Below, piece by piece: positions 18,901-33,900 of a stretch of DNA of 64,000 nucleotides. The stretch is from Watersipora subatra (lineage: Eukaryota > Bryozoa > Gymnolaemata > Cheilostomatida > Watersiporidae). Made by a program: the position numbers and the translations under genes. Where the stretch lies: positions 28,589,191-28,653,190 of the forward strand of contig NC_088708.1 of assembly GCF_963576615.1 (NCBI RefSeq), written 5' to 3'. The notes beneath the pieces were generated by a model. That model worked only from the letters and a program-made list of their open reading frames with translations, ran no database searches and was not told where the DNA came from. Every line of letters begins with the position of its first letter. Position 1 is the stretch's first letter.

Positions 18901-21900
18901 GACTAGCATCCAGACCTTTACCTGGATTAGAATTGTGTTCTTGGACAGGTCTTTTTCACACAAATTGTTGATAAACTCAACAAGTTCCAGTTAGCATAAA
19001 AATCTGTGAGTCAGTTTGCATATATTTTTTAAGACGCTTGTTGGTTGGTAGATATCCGCACACATTATCTGCGGGCATACGGGCTTTCGGCGCAATCAGT
19101 TTTGGTATTTTCCTTCAGCAAATAATATTCCAGTAAATCATCACAATAGAAGCTTCTATGTATGTTACTAATTCAAGTAACAAGTATATCTCTGCTGTTC
19201 TGTGTGTCGCTAATAAGTGCGAGAAGTTATCGTACAACACTTAACTCCTAACTGATTATTATAAAATATGAGTGAATGAAGCACTATGTTTGACCTTGAC
19301 CCAATTAGTGCCATGGGCTATGCGTGTTATAATGTAAACCAAATGCTATAATGTTGCTCATGTGTTGCTCATATGCACATGGTTACAAATGAGCGAGTTG
19401 GGGTAAAAACAAAGAATGCCATGTCTCTAAAACTTACTGTGCATGTATTTTGACTAGAGGAATATAACTCTGCAAATATTTCCATTGTTACTGACTCAAC
19501 GCAAAACCATTTAACCAGCTATTACATTTTTATGCCAGATACTTGTGCAAAGGCAGGTTTAATATACATGTATTTTATAATTGTTCTTCTCACATTCTTA
19601 CTGTTATGTCATCAGGCTATTGTATATTGTAAATATATGTAGAGTCAGGCATGTTGTTAGTAGGTTTAGCATTATGGAACACTCTTGAATTTACTAATAA
19701 GGTATTGGTAGTCAGAATATTATCTCTTATTACATTAATCCTTATGTTGAGGATTACTGTGGCACTGTTTGCTCATATTGGTCAGCTTTGGCCAATATGA
19801 CAGCTGATCTGATAGTATCAGCTGGTCTCGCATTGATAAAATCGTTTTGGACTTCAAAGTGGCTGCATTGCTATTTAAAAGTGCTCTGTAAAAATTGGTT
19901 TCCTGTTTGATTTATGCTGATTGTTCTACAAACAGAGAACTGCATTGCACTGGGCAGCTTCCTATGGCAGTTTAGAGCATATGAAAGTGCTGATCAGACA
20001 GGATTCTAACAGTGGAATTCCTGACAGTGAGGGGAAAACTCCGCTACATTGGGCTACTAGCACTCATGATGGTCAGTTGCCATGAGAACTCATACACAAA
20101 CATAGCTCTGAGTAGTCTATGTGTCAACATTGCAATGATTTCATTGGATGAGTTGGGTGTCCTTTAGAGAATGCAGTGAGTTGCGTGAAGTTACTGCTGG
20201 AGACAACTCCGAGCGTGATGAACTGGCAGGACTTTGAAGGAAGGACACCGCTGCATCTCGCCGTTGAGATCGGAAATAATGCTGTCGTTTCTTTGCTGGT
20301 AAGTGTAGTGAAGCTCTGGCCTAACTAGCTTCTTGTTAGCTTTTGCGAGTTGATGGAACGACCTTAACTAAATATTTAAGTATGTAAATGGATATGGATA
20401 TATTTTAGACCTCGTATCCCACCTGCAACCTGTCAGCATTGGATAATATGTTCAGAACTCCGCTGCACTGGGCATCAGCACTTGGTATGTCTTTAAAATA
20501 GTCTGATAACTTCTATTAGATGAGCGGATAGTTTCAATACTGAATTGAAGATTATGGTGCTGGTTTTCTTTCATTTATTACAAGCTAGAAATGTACTGAT
20601 TTCATTGCGGATAATGATAGCAGGTGTAAACAGGAACTATCTATGTTGTTGTTGTTAGTTTCACACCGTATTATACATGTATGTCATATCTGTCACTCCC
20701 CGCTGGTGTTGAGGCGTGCTGCGTAAGACTATGAGTTATCCCACCTTGTGTATGCCAGGGCATTCCAAGATTGTTGGTATGCTGCTCAATGCCAAGGCTG
20801 ATTTCTCCAGCGCTGACTCCAATGGTGCAACTCCCTTACATTACGCTGCCCAGAACAACCATGCAAAAACTGTTGAGGTGTGTGAAGTTTCTAAACTATT
20901 GTTGGGGCTTCATGTTTGGCTCCATTCTTTATAACTACATGTTTCCATTTCTCTGCTTTGGTTCCAGTAATCTGTATGCCATGTTGATACTTTATAAATA
21001 AATACCTGGACAGATATTTATTACATGTTATACGGGTAACACATAGACCTTTGTGTTCATCGTAGAGTAGGAATAAGCTCCCATCTGTAATTATGCACGG
21101 TTTCAAAGTTACTTTGTCACATCCCGTTTTCATACATCTTTCATACAAACTATGCAAATGGCTTATTGTTTGAGCAAAGCTAACAGAATCTTTTGGTTAT
21201 GGTCTGGCTGCGCTGTCTGTAAGGCAATGAAGCAAGAGCTGCTTTAATTAAAACACTTCAGATAAGATTCACACTGATTTGAACATGTTGTCATGAGATC
21301 AGAATGGTTTTGGTTCACTCTCAGTTCATTGGCAGATTTTTGTAGAATCAAGCTTATGTTCCGTTTTTAAACACTAGTGCAAACTAGCTGTTTTATAACA
21401 AAGTAAAAAACATTTGCATAAGCGATTGCGAATAAATAGCTTTTTTGTTTATTGAGAAAACATTTTATGGTTCCATATAGTTTTCGTCTAAGATGTATTT
21501 TCCGTCTAAGGTTTTCCCAGCCATTGACGCGGTTAAGCCTTGTTCAGTGTAGCCAAGCCTTTTCAACAAGAAGCATCTCACACTGATCACTGTTCGTTCT
21601 ATTCTGTTTATCAACTCGCAGGAGTTTTTGACAAGAGCGAGCATTACGGATGAACCAGATCTAGAGGGCCGAACTGCCCTCATGTGGGCGGCGAGCAAGG
21701 GTGCTGATGAGGCCATAGCCACATGGGTGCGTCACAGTCCCGACCTTCAACAGACTGACAAGAATGGTGGTACAAGTAAGTTTGTTTTTTATTTGTAGTG
21801 AATTATAGAGAGATAATTGGAGTTTTTGTCCTTATATAATGTAGGATAACTCCTATTGTAGCTTGTTCCTTGTGTAGAGCATTTGTTTATTAGAATTCTA

Positions 21901-24900
21901 AATTTTTATTTCAGTGTAATAATGGGGTGTTTGTTTCATACCAATATTTCTTCTGTAAATGTATCTGTCTTGGCTTTATCGCAAACTGTTTTTGCATAGC
22001 TGCATCTACTTTGTACCTTTTACTAAGTGTTTCTGTATAACTATATTTGCATTATTACAAAGTGGCTTGAGTTTTGAACTTGGAAAAAATACTTTATTTA
22101 CACTTGAAATTTTTTTTTCAAGTGCAAATGTTCATATAGTTTTGTAATAGTATATAATAATAGTGATTAATATTTAGCAGCTACCTGGTTAGTAATAAAA
22201 AAAACTTACAACTTGCAAATATGATCAAACCTCGACATATGAGCTCAATGCATTCTGGGACTGAGCTCACATGGCTGTGTTCTCTTATCTCAATTCCATT
22301 ATTCTTATATAAAATATTTAAATTATACAAATTAATCGGTTCCCATACTATAAAAAAACCACCTAAAAGAGGATATTACAATGTAAATGCATGTTTTAGT
22401 TGCTGTAATTCTACGCCCATAATGTAACAAATATCTATTTAGTGGCTATGATCTGCGATAAAATGTAACATTACTATGCACAGTACTGTATGAAGTTCTT
22501 ACCTTTGAGACAGGCGTAGTGGCTAACGGTGGTTGGAGATATATTTGGCAGCAACACATTCGGTACACTAGATTTTAGTGACGTTACATAATTGAACATA
22601 AGCTTTGAATTTAACTTAAATGAATTAAGCTTACTAAATACACACTTGAAGCCAAGTTTTAGTCTTTTACTTAAAAGTTGACTTGCAACAAAGTTCACAT
22701 TACAGTTATTTGATATGAAAAGATTCACCATGTCTTGCTCTGCTGTGTTGTAGGTGCAAAATATGTGGGAATGTGATTACAAGCTCTTAAAAGCTAAAAA
22801 ACGAACAGTTAATTGCAGCCACACGAGACCGCTGTAGTTTGGATTCGCTTTCCAAAACGGCTCAAATGGGACGTACTTGTTACAGGATGGTTTCGGTTTA
22901 CACTTTCATGCAATCTCATTCGTCAAAATATTTTCACAAATATACTTCACGCATGCAATAAAACCATCTCTATTGTTCTTACGTGTCTATTTTATCGTCT
23001 TTGTAGTGCTGTCACTTTTAGCAGTGATATCTTATAACTTACCGTAAAAAATCATGAAAATTTTCAACCTTAGCTCGAATGAGTACATATCATTGTCTGA
23101 TAATCATGACGAGCCTGTTGGTCACCTGTGATAATCGAAAAGTGCTGCAAAAATTATTTTTGAAGTATTGGGTCACATGATCAGATTACGACTTGACGAT
23201 TAGTTCAAGCCGAAACAAAACTGTAAAGTAGCGAGCATCTATATTTGATACAGGGTCTGCGGTAAAACCCGAAGTGTTTGTCATAAACTAGTGCTACAAT
23301 AAGTTTTATATTGAGCTTTGTATTGGCCTTTCAATTCACGTGAGGACATCACGGACAAGACGATAACCAAACTGTAATGAATACGTCAAATAAATAAAGA
23401 GATTCCAATCTATGGCGGCTTTTCGTTTTTGAGCTTTTAAGAGCTTGTAATAACTTTTCCACATATTTTGCACCTACAACACAGCAGAGTAAGACATGGT
23501 GAATCTTTTGATACCAAATAACTGTAATGTGAATTTTGTTGCAAGTCAACCGTTACCTTTAATTTTGTTTTTGTCTTAATTTTATTATCTGTTTCCGGCT
23601 TGACACTTGTTCTCGCTTTCACTATAACTTTTAGCTGACCTTTTTAAAACCTTTTCTAAACTGATGCGACGAGAAATACCGAGCGATGCTGCTCTCGAAA
23701 ACGGCTTCTCGGGTACTTGGCTATTTAGTGGCCCTTGAGAACCGGATCGTTCTCAAGGTAGGAACTTGCTCATTTTTGCTTGTGTTTTAATTTACTCATA
23801 TGTGGGGCACTCGAGCGTAGAGGAATGACTGTAGTACTGCATTTGGTTGTCATCATTTTCAGTAATGGACATAATATAATTGTCTATGAGTCACATCCAC
23901 CAAATGTTAACTTTTTACAAAGTGTTTTCACCATTTATAACAGAGAGATGCCATATTATTGACTAGTTTCACTTTCACAAGCTTGGCATTGACTAGTGCT
24001 AATCTCACAATCTTTGCGTAATGTGTGAGCTAAGTTTTGCCGAAATCTCGCAAACCATTATGTAAGAATCTACAGATTTTGTGACACAATTGATCAGGCA
24101 TGAGATCGTTTTACTAGACGAAGAACTGAGTTTGGTTCTCCAATATCTGAGAGTTGTCTCTTGTTCCGCTTGTAAGCTCTGGAGTAACAGGTTTATGGAC
24201 TAATATATCAGTTGGTGGAACTTGTTGTTGCAGGTCTGCATGCTGCAGCACTTTCTGGCCATGCGAGCACTGTGAGACTCTTGCTGGAACACGGGTCAGA
24301 TATAGACTGCCAAGACCTCCTAATGCATACACCTCTCTTCGGAGCTTGTGAGATGGGCCACACGGATGTAGTTCAAGCACTGATAGATGGTGGGGCTCAG
24401 GTGCTCATTATAGACCAGGATGGAAGGTCACCTCTACACTGGTATGATTTGTCTCATATGTTAAGCTTGTGTACTTGCATGCCTTCGTTATGTATGTAGT
24501 GTTGTATGTAGGTATGGGGTGTACATGCGTGGGTGTGCGTGCATGCAAGCATGTAGGCGTATGTTTGTATGCGAGCATGTGCTTGTGTGCGTCTGTATGT
24601 GTTGCAGAGTCACGTTAGTTTCGGCTGAGACTTCCCCATCTCAAAGTCACAGAGCATGCAATTGTTTAACTACTACCTGTTTATTAGTATGCCTATGTAC
24701 TTTTAATCTGTGCTTGTATCACATGCATTTCCAGGGCTGCACTCGGGGGACATGCTTACATTTGCCAAATACTCATCAGATATGGCGTGGAACCCAATGT
24801 TAGAGATTTCTCTGGGTGAGTTGTGTTCTCTTGTTTAGCCAACTTATTCTCGTTGGTTTTTATCTTAATTTATCTTTAACTTAATTTATCTTTTAGCTTA

Positions 24901-27900
24901 CAGATCAGAACATTTTTTGTCCTGTATAGCGGGTTGCTTTCATTTGCTGCCCTCTGATTCCCTTACTCGTTAGTCCTTGAGGCTCTATAGTAAGAGAGCA
25001 TGAGGACACGTGCTTCATATCATACTACTGCAGGAAAACATGCTGCTGATGTTAAAAGTAGTATGAGCTATGTATAAGTATGTAATATCTTAATTAGTCA
25101 GTTTTTTATGAAACCTAGTCAACCGTATTTGAAGTTATCTTCTCTATGATTATGGGACTTTACCATGAGCAAGCAACTCTTTAATTACTGCGATATAAAT
25201 GACAAAAACGGTGTTTAACTGATTTGATGGCAGTTTCTGTGATGTGCTTCTATTTTAAGAACTTGTATAATAAAACTACCAATAGGCATAAAATATGTAT
25301 AGCAACGTGAGCAGTTCCTGTTGCATGGACCTTATCTGTGTCAGAAGCTCATTAGCATGCTCTTTGCTTTAAATGACTGCCAATGATTTCATTATCATGG
25401 ATAGGAATGGTAAAAAGTATGCAGATGATTATAATGATAAACAAGGCTTTTTCTTTATCTTTTGCTGTATTTAAGGTATTCTAGGGAAGATTTGACATTA
25501 GATTGGTGTGTTATGTTACAGTCGCACACCCCTTCAGTGCGCTGCATATGGCGGTTATGTTAACTGCATGTCTGTGCTGATTGAGAACAAAGCTAACACA
25601 AACACGCAGGACAAAGAGGGAATGACAGCGCTGCATTGGGCATGCAGCATGGGTCACCTCGATGCTGTCAAACTGCTCATTGAGTTTCGAGCTTTTCCTA
25701 ACCACATGGAATCTACAGAAGATAGGTACACACCCCTCGGTAAGTAATTTGGGCCTTAGTCTAAAGAGTGCTAGTTATCTCTATGTATTTTTTAACTACA
25801 ATACGTGTCATACTATGAGTATTAGATTGGTGTCTCCAGTTAGACTGCATGAGATGGACTTTGAGTAGCTGTATTCATTGTTGATTCCCATCAATCATTC
25901 GCGATGTCAGCTTGTGATGTATTTAAGATTATTTTGGGGTTGTGTAGTGGTAGGAAGGTAACAATTTGTATAATGGTGTGACAGTCAGCTTTGTACATTC
26001 TGTGGAAGACGAGCAATAGGCTTCTGGGTATTTAGATAGTTGCTGTAGAATTTACATCGGTTGCTCTAACCCAGACCTGTTAGGCTAATCTGTTGTTACT
26101 CTATGGTTGCTACTCTATGGTTGTTACGCTGTTGTTAATCTGTTGGTACTCCATGGTGTCAAACCTAACCGAACAGGTCTTGAATGTCAGAGGGCGAAAA
26201 AATTAGTGATATTATTGTTTTGAGTTTACACTCATGTAGTAGTTGACGTTTGTCACCCTAAAGAGTTATGTTTCTGAACATTTAGACTATGCTTTGATGG
26301 GTGAGCACCACGATGTTGCGCAGTTTATCATCGACCAGGGAGGTCTCAGTATCACAGGTATACAGGACATTGCAGCGAGTAAAGTTCAGGTGAGTCTCGG
26401 TTTTGTGCACTTTAGTAGAAGTTGTTTATTCGTATGTTAGTAGGAGTTATTTATTGATATGTTAGTAGGAGTTATTTATTGATATGTTAGTAGGAGTTAT
26501 TTATTCGTATGTTAGTAGAAGTTATTCATTCGTATGTTAGTAGTTGTTATTTATTCGTATGTTAGTAGAAGTTATTTATTTGTATGTTAGTAGAAGTTAT
26601 TTATTCATATGTTAGTAGATGTTATTTATTCGTATGTTAGTAGAAGTTATTCATTCGTATGTTAGTAGATGTTATTTATTCGTATGTTAGTAGATGTTAT
26701 TTATTCATATGTTAGTGGAAGTTATTCATTCGTATGTTAGTAGAAGTTATTTATTCGTATGTTAGTAGATGTTATTTATTCATATGTTAGTAGAAGTTAT
26801 TTATTCGTATGTTAGTAGAAGTTGTTTATTCGTATGTTAGTAGAAGTTATTTATTGATATGTTAGTAGAAGTTATTTATTCATATGTTAGTAGAAGTTAT
26901 TTATTGATATGTTAGTAGAAGTTATTTATTGATATGTTAGTAGAAGTTGTTTATTCGTATGTTAGTAGAAGTTATTTATTCATATGTTAGTAGAAGCTGT
27001 TTATTCATATGTTAGTAGGAGTTGTTTATTTGTATGTTAGTAGAAGTTATTTATTCGTATGTTAGTAGAAGTTATTTATTGATATGTTAGTAGAAGTTAT
27101 TTATTGATATGTTAGTAGAAGTTATTTATTCATATGTTAGTAGAAGTTATTTATTCGTATGTTAGTAGAAGTTATTTATTCGTATGTTAGTAGAAGTTAT
27201 TTATTCATATGTTAGTAGAAGTTGTTTATTCATATGTTAGTAGAAGTTATTCATTCGTATGTTAGTAGAAGTTATTTATTGATATGTTAGTAGAAGTTAT
27301 TTATTTGTATGTTAGTAGAAGTTATTTATTCGTATGTTAGTAGAAGTGATTTATTGATATGTTAGTAGAAGTTATTTATTCATATGTTAGTAGAAGTTAT
27401 TTATTCGTATGTTAGTAGAAGTTATTTATTCATATGTTAGTAGAAGTTGTTTATTCATATGTTAGTAGAAGTTATTCATTCGTATGTTAGTAGAAGTTAT
27501 TTATTGATATGTTAGTAGAAGTTGTTTATTCGTATGTTAGTAGAAGTTATTTATTCATATGTTGTTAAAAGTTATTTATTTGTTAGTTGGTAGAAATTAT
27601 TTTTTGTGAGTTGGTTAAAATCATTTTCCAACTGTCAGTAGTTTCTCATTTCTCCAACCTATGAAAGTTTTGTACAGTAATCAAAAGATATTTATAGATG
27701 ACTTCAATATTAGTTTAATATTTTTTTTAATAATATTTTAATAATGACCAATAATATTGTTGGTTTGTATGATCAGAGTCGTCTCCCCACTTCCTTGTTT
27801 CTTGATTGTCTTTTTATTTCTGTTATTCATATTAGTAGGATAGATAGTAGGTGTTAACCTCTGTTAGGTGTTAACATCTGTGCCTTGACACCTCTTGATG

Positions 27901-30900
27901 ATGCTTCGCTATTAAAAACTTATGATAAAGCCCTTCATGTTTGTGCTAGGCCTTATACCAATGTTGCTAGATACTCTTCAAATAGTGCTACAATATTTTG
28001 TATCGTTTCTTCATCCAGATTAGCTTAAAAAATACGTCAATGATAATGTTCATCAACCTCACTAATCACCATAAGTTGGATTCATTTTGATACTGGGTAG
28101 CGCCTCATGTATGTCAACTATGTATCTGCTCCTAGATTGGCCGACTTACTGTCTTAATCCAGGCATAGAGAGGTTAGCTCCTCTCTATGCCTGGATTCGT
28201 CAGTTGTGCTCAAGTAACTTTATAGTTTAGTGCTTTTCCTAGTACATCCATAGTTGGTTGTTAATAAAACACATGTTCACAGCTGCTGGGTACTTTACTC
28301 TATATACATTAATAGAGTACTGAATGCCTCAGGTATTGAATGCCTGGTGTTGCACGAGTAATAAAACAGTTACCCAATGAATTTGAGTAACTTACTTGGT
28401 AAGCCAGTAAAGGTAAGCTTACCTTTGCTAAAACAATTATTGCGTTTGCAGATAGCTTAATAATCGAACCTAACTATCAACCGTGCTAGTTAATGATCCC
28501 AAGAGCTACAAGCGTCATTATTTTAACTGACGTAATGAATGATGGTTATTGTAGCAGATTAGATCGCCAGTCTACCGACCAGGAGGTTCCCAGATCGAAT
28601 CATCTGCGATGCAGACTTTTTATTCCTAGATTTTAATCGCTGTAACTGGACAGATTACAAACTTTGAGATTTATATAGATTTAAGATTTATGTTACATGC
28701 CTCTGGACTGCCTAGTCATAAAATAGCTGACTTGTATATCAGTATAATGTTGATATTGAGCTAACATCAGTTCATCAATATTTTTGACCTGCAGGCTGCT
28801 TTCCGTGGCTACCGAGTGCGCAAGGGTTTCCTTGAGAGGAAGGAACTAATGATGAGGCACGAACAGCTGAGGAAGGACGCTGCCAGGTCAGTTGATGTCA
28901 CTATTTTCTATTGCGAGTCAACAAGTCTGATATTATATAGGATATGATGAAGATGTTGCTGCTATCAATCCCCAAACCCTCTATGGTACTGGAGGGTTTT
29001 GGATTGCTGGCAAATCTTTAAACCTTGTTTTTTACAGACAGTTCTTGAAATCTTGCGTTTGTCCAAGCTTCGGGTTAATGTAGCTCAGTGGTCAGAAAAC
29101 ACATAACTTTATTTGCAACTTGGAGAAATCCTTGCTGCAGTTAGTCATTTGCTCGCAAGTAATTTCATCTATCAATGTATGTGAACTGCTGTATGTTGTA
29201 GTACTGTAAAATCTTGAAGCAGGCTCGACTAGTTGAGACACGAAAAAAGTTTGGGTTTCAAGCTATTTTAGTAGAGGTTTTTAATTTCTCTCAACTGATC
29301 TGGATTGGTAGGATGTTGTGTAGACCAGCTTTCTAGCTGTGCTTTAGCATTCATCCTGGGGTCTCTTGTCTATCTAGAAAACGGGCGGGAGATGACTACA
29401 AAAGGAAGGAAGATGTTAGGAACAAGAAGGAGGTAGAAGAGAGGTACAAGACTCCTGTAGCTGACACATCAGACAGCGCCTCTGACTCCCGACCTTTCTC
29501 CAAGAGGTCAGGCTTTTGGCTTACTTTCAACCTCTCTGGCATCTTCTCATGTCGTGTAGTTTTTTGGATTTGCACCTGTAATGAAGCGCCAGTAGAGGTC
29601 CACACGGATGTAAATCCTCTGGTGTAAATGTATCCATAGAAATTCGCGAGTAGAAATTGGCTAGGCATCTTTTTGTGTCTCGCTGAAATGTGTCAACAGG
29701 TCCCAGCAGACTCGCTTTTTCACCTGCAACCTGTCTCTATCTCGCTGATAATTTCACGAAGCAGATAGATTATTTCATGCAGTTGCTGTCATAGCATATT
29801 TGTTAAAGCAAGATGTGGTTCTGTGTGAATGAGTAATGGCCGGTAACCTTGTATATATTTATCATGCTCACCTACTCAATACTAGTTGTACTACTTGTAC
29901 TAGTTGTACTGGTTGTACTAGTTGTACCGGTTGTACTGGTTGTACTAGTTGTACTGGTTGCACTACTTGTACCGGTTGTACTGGTTGTACCGGTTGTACT
30001 GGTTGTACTATCTGTACTGGTTGTACTATCTCTACTAGTTGTACTGGTTGCACTACTTGTACCGGTTGTACTATCTGTACTATCTGTACTAGTTGTACTG
30101 GTTGTACTGGTTGTACTAGTTGTACTGGTTGCACTACTTGTACCGGTTGTACTATCTGTACCGGTTGTACTGGTTGTACCGGTTGTACTGGTTGTACTAT
30201 CTGTACTAGTTGTACTGGTTGTACTGGTTGTACTGGTTGTACTAGTTGTACTATCTGTACCGGTTGTACTAGTTGTACCGGTTGTACTGGTTGTACTATC
30301 TGTACTAGTTGTACTGGTTGTACTGGTTGCACTACTTGTACCGGTTGTACTATCTGTACTATCTGTACCGGTTGTACTATCTGTACTAGTTGTACTGGTT
30401 GCACTACTTGTACCGGTTGTACTATCTGTACTATCTGTGCCGGTTGTACTGGTTGTACTAGTTGTACTGGTTGCACTACTTGTACCGGTTGTACTATCTG
30501 TACTATCTGTACCGGTTGTACTGGTTGTACCGGTTGTACTGGTTGTACTATCTGTACTAGTTGTACTGGTTGTACTGGTTGTACTGGTTGTACTGGTTGT
30601 ACTAGTTGTACTGGTTGTACTATCTGTACTGGTTGTACTGGTTGTACTGGTTGTACTATCTGTACTGGTTGTACTAGTTGTACTGATTGTACTGGTTGTA
30701 CTGGTTGTACTGGTTGTACTAGTTGTCTTGTGGCTGCTGAAAGTCATGTTACTTTAAATACTACTTTTTGTGAATAGATTACAATCGGAAAAATCTTTCC
30801 AAAAACTGCTAATAAATTGAAGCATGAAAGGTCAAAAGTTATTCATTCTCTAATCAATGAGCTTGTAATATATTTTCAGCTTTTAAAAAAGCCCTTTTTA

Positions 30901-33900
30901 TTTACATCACGTTATTTCTATAAAATTACAGTCATCCGTATCAGTCGCAAGGATAGCATCTTGACTAAAAGTCTTGTTTTTTATCAAGATGACTTGACTT
31001 TTCCTTTAAGTAGGCCGTAGAGCATTTGACATCCTTTCACATCCGTTACATCCCTTTCACACCCGTTACATCCCTTTCACACCCGTTACATCCCTTTCAC
31101 ACCCGTTACATCCCTTTCACACCGGTTACATCCCTTTTACACCCGTTCCCTTTCACACCTGTTACATCCTTTTCACACCCGTTACATCCCTTTCACACCT
31201 GTTACATCCTTTTCACACCCGTTACATCCCTTTCACACCCGTTACATCCCTTTCACACCGGTTACATCCCTTTCACACCGGTTACATCCCTTTCACACCG
31301 GTTACATCCCTTTCACACCCGTTACATCCCTTTCACACCCGTTACATCCCTTTCACACCCGTTATATCCCTTTCACACCCGTTACATCCCTTTCACACCC
31401 GTTACACCCCTTTTTTCACCCGTTACTTCCCTTTCACACTTGTTATCCATCTCAGCATGATCACAACTTAACTCTAAAATGATTTTTAAATAATTAATTA
31501 TCGTTACGGATCATCTATAAAACAATATATTGCGTCTGTTGTCTTACTTATTTGATTTGGGTGAAGTTGTATTTGTTGTTATTGTAAGCAGCATACTGGT
31601 GAAGACCAGTGATTTGACAGTCAGCTGTCATGTTACTATAACCATTGGCTATTGTAGATCAGTCTTATTTGAAACAAGTAGAGGTGGATGAGCAGTTCAA
31701 TAACATTCCTTACCAGTTTATCTACACTCATATATTATTTATTGTTGTTTTTCAAGTCAGCTGAAGGAATGATCAAATTTGGCCTGGAACAAATTATTCA
31801 ATTCAAATGATTGAAATTTTCAGTTGCAATTTGATAGCAGATCAGACTATTTCTGCTCAGTCAATTGATATATTGTGATATATTGTGATATATTGCCTCT
31901 TTACCAGTTGGCTCATGATTTACTCAGATATAACCTGTTCTCCACAGCTCTGTTTGCAGCAAAGTTTCTTTCTTAGGCACATCTCTAATTGCTTAGCCAT
32001 TCATGTGCATGTATTTAGGCCATATGCACCTGATTTTCATTCTCGTTTTCACCTGTTCAAGCTCCTCCTCCTGTTCAAGCAGGCACTTTAAGCCTGTCGA
32101 AAGTCATGAAAACACTCATGATGATGGCTGTAGCATCAGTTGCCATTGTGTCAAGCACCTCCTTCATTACGCTCTCCTGTTGGCATGCATCAGCGATAAC
32201 TCGCTATTGCGTTTTGGCTTGATCAGACTGAATGCTTCTTATCAAAGGCACGATTGTTACCCGCTACAATTACAATGTTCGTATTTGATTATAAAAAGAG
32301 CTTTGAAGGGCACTAAGCAGGAGAGAGAATTTGTCCACTTGGTCACAAAGGTTAATTGTTTAGGTTGCTAAGTGTTACCCATACATGACGTTAGTCTATT
32401 TTTTCTTTACTCTCCTGTGCAGTCATGTTGTTATCTAGAAAGTATGTCTATCTCGACTGGTAAGTTTATAGTGTAGCGAGTAGTATTCTACTAGCCTCTC
32501 ACCATTACTATGCTGACTTCTAGCCGTTACTCTGTCTCTCTTATTATATAGTTAACCACCATATGGATCGACAGTGGCTCTAGCATTGCCTCGGACCTAC
32601 CATGCTAGAAAGGTAACACTACCGCTTTGTGCCTGCTGCTCTGCTTTTTGCTATGCTAGCTATGTAGCTCTGTAGCTATGTAGCACCTGCTTGCTTTGTT
32701 TTGTGCGCTGCATGGGCTCTTAGCTAAATGTGTCATACGTGTAAATGTTATTATTTTGGTTGATAAGTTTGTGTGCATGAAGAATAGGTGTGCTGAATGT
32801 ACTCATTAGTAGCTTTTTGTTCGTTGGAGGTAATCATAAGCTGATTACAAATTCATTTTAGCTCATTTTGAATTCTCCAAACTCTGTTGTTGTCTCAGCC
32901 AGTGAAGTGATGAAGATATTTGTGTTTAGTGAAGGTGGCTTCATTCTCAGCCAATTTAAGAGAATTGTATTATGCGTGTTATATATTGTCTTTGTTTCAC
33001 AGGTTAGTTTGAAGCATTTACTATTTCAGCTCTCAAAAATATTCTGTTAGCCGTGACTGTCTTATATGCAATCGCAGTTTGGTCATTTATTTTTCTGCAT
33101 TCTTCGCTTGGACTTGATATATAATTTAACAAGCTAAACCATAGATCTACCAATATTTTTAAGAGAGCCATTTATTGCGAGCAGTAATCTACTTTTCACA
33201 TCAAACAAGTCATGACGTATTACCATTTGACTTAGTTATGCTTGTTGTGGCAATTTCCGCACAATACCTAATGAATGACATTCCTCTATAGCATGTAAAT
33301 ATTTGTCAATGTTTGTAATTATTTTTAAGTATCACAAAGCTGTTGACATGATTTTTCCTCGAAGCTCAGCAATAAAGCGTGGTTCCCATATCGGCTGCGA
33401 GGCACCGGCGGTAATCTCACAGCAGCAAAACACTTGTGGGCTAGGCTTGGTGGCTTATGTTCACATAAAGCTGCGTCGCTGGTGATCGCATAAAAATAGC
33501 CATTTGCTATGCTGTTTCGAAAGAGTTGACCTTCACCTGTACAGTGTATTTGCAAGGTTTTAGGAAGGTCTTACCGGCGGCTCCTTGCAAGAGTTGAACA
33601 GCGCTGAACTCTTGCTTTGACACCGGCAACTAGCGGCGGTATTCGGCCCATAGGTTCCCACTTCACCACCCATAACCCTGTGATCTTGTCCCCAGCGCCC
33701 GCAGCGTATATGGAAACCAGACTTTAGCCTGAACTAGGCTTTAGCCTGAACCAGGCTTTAGCCTGAATGTTACAGCCTCGTGACAAATGATTTAAAATAA
33801 GATGCATACTATGATTGGCACCTGTTGTTCAAGCAAATGAGTAGCTATTGTCTTCTCCCACTATCAACACAACTTACAAAGATATCCTTTTATTCAAGAG

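Noticed and set aside
26412..27600. Regularly spaced repeats resembling a CRISPR array
   Set aside because: Units are directly tandem with no unique spacers, and the DNA is animal.
29836..30777. Long frames of Cys-Thr-Gly, Val-Leu, Ser-Thr and Gln-Pro repeats
   Set aside because: They arise from a 9-bp tandem array and are open on both strands; no splice or start context supports coding.
31026..31460. 144-codon His/Phe/Pro repeat frame
   Set aside because: Product of the 20-bp minisatellite in an intron.
32440..32460. Possible 21-nt inversin exon ending GACTG|GTAAGT
   Set aside because: In the required phase it produces a stop when joined to exon 35091, and no partner exon repairs this.
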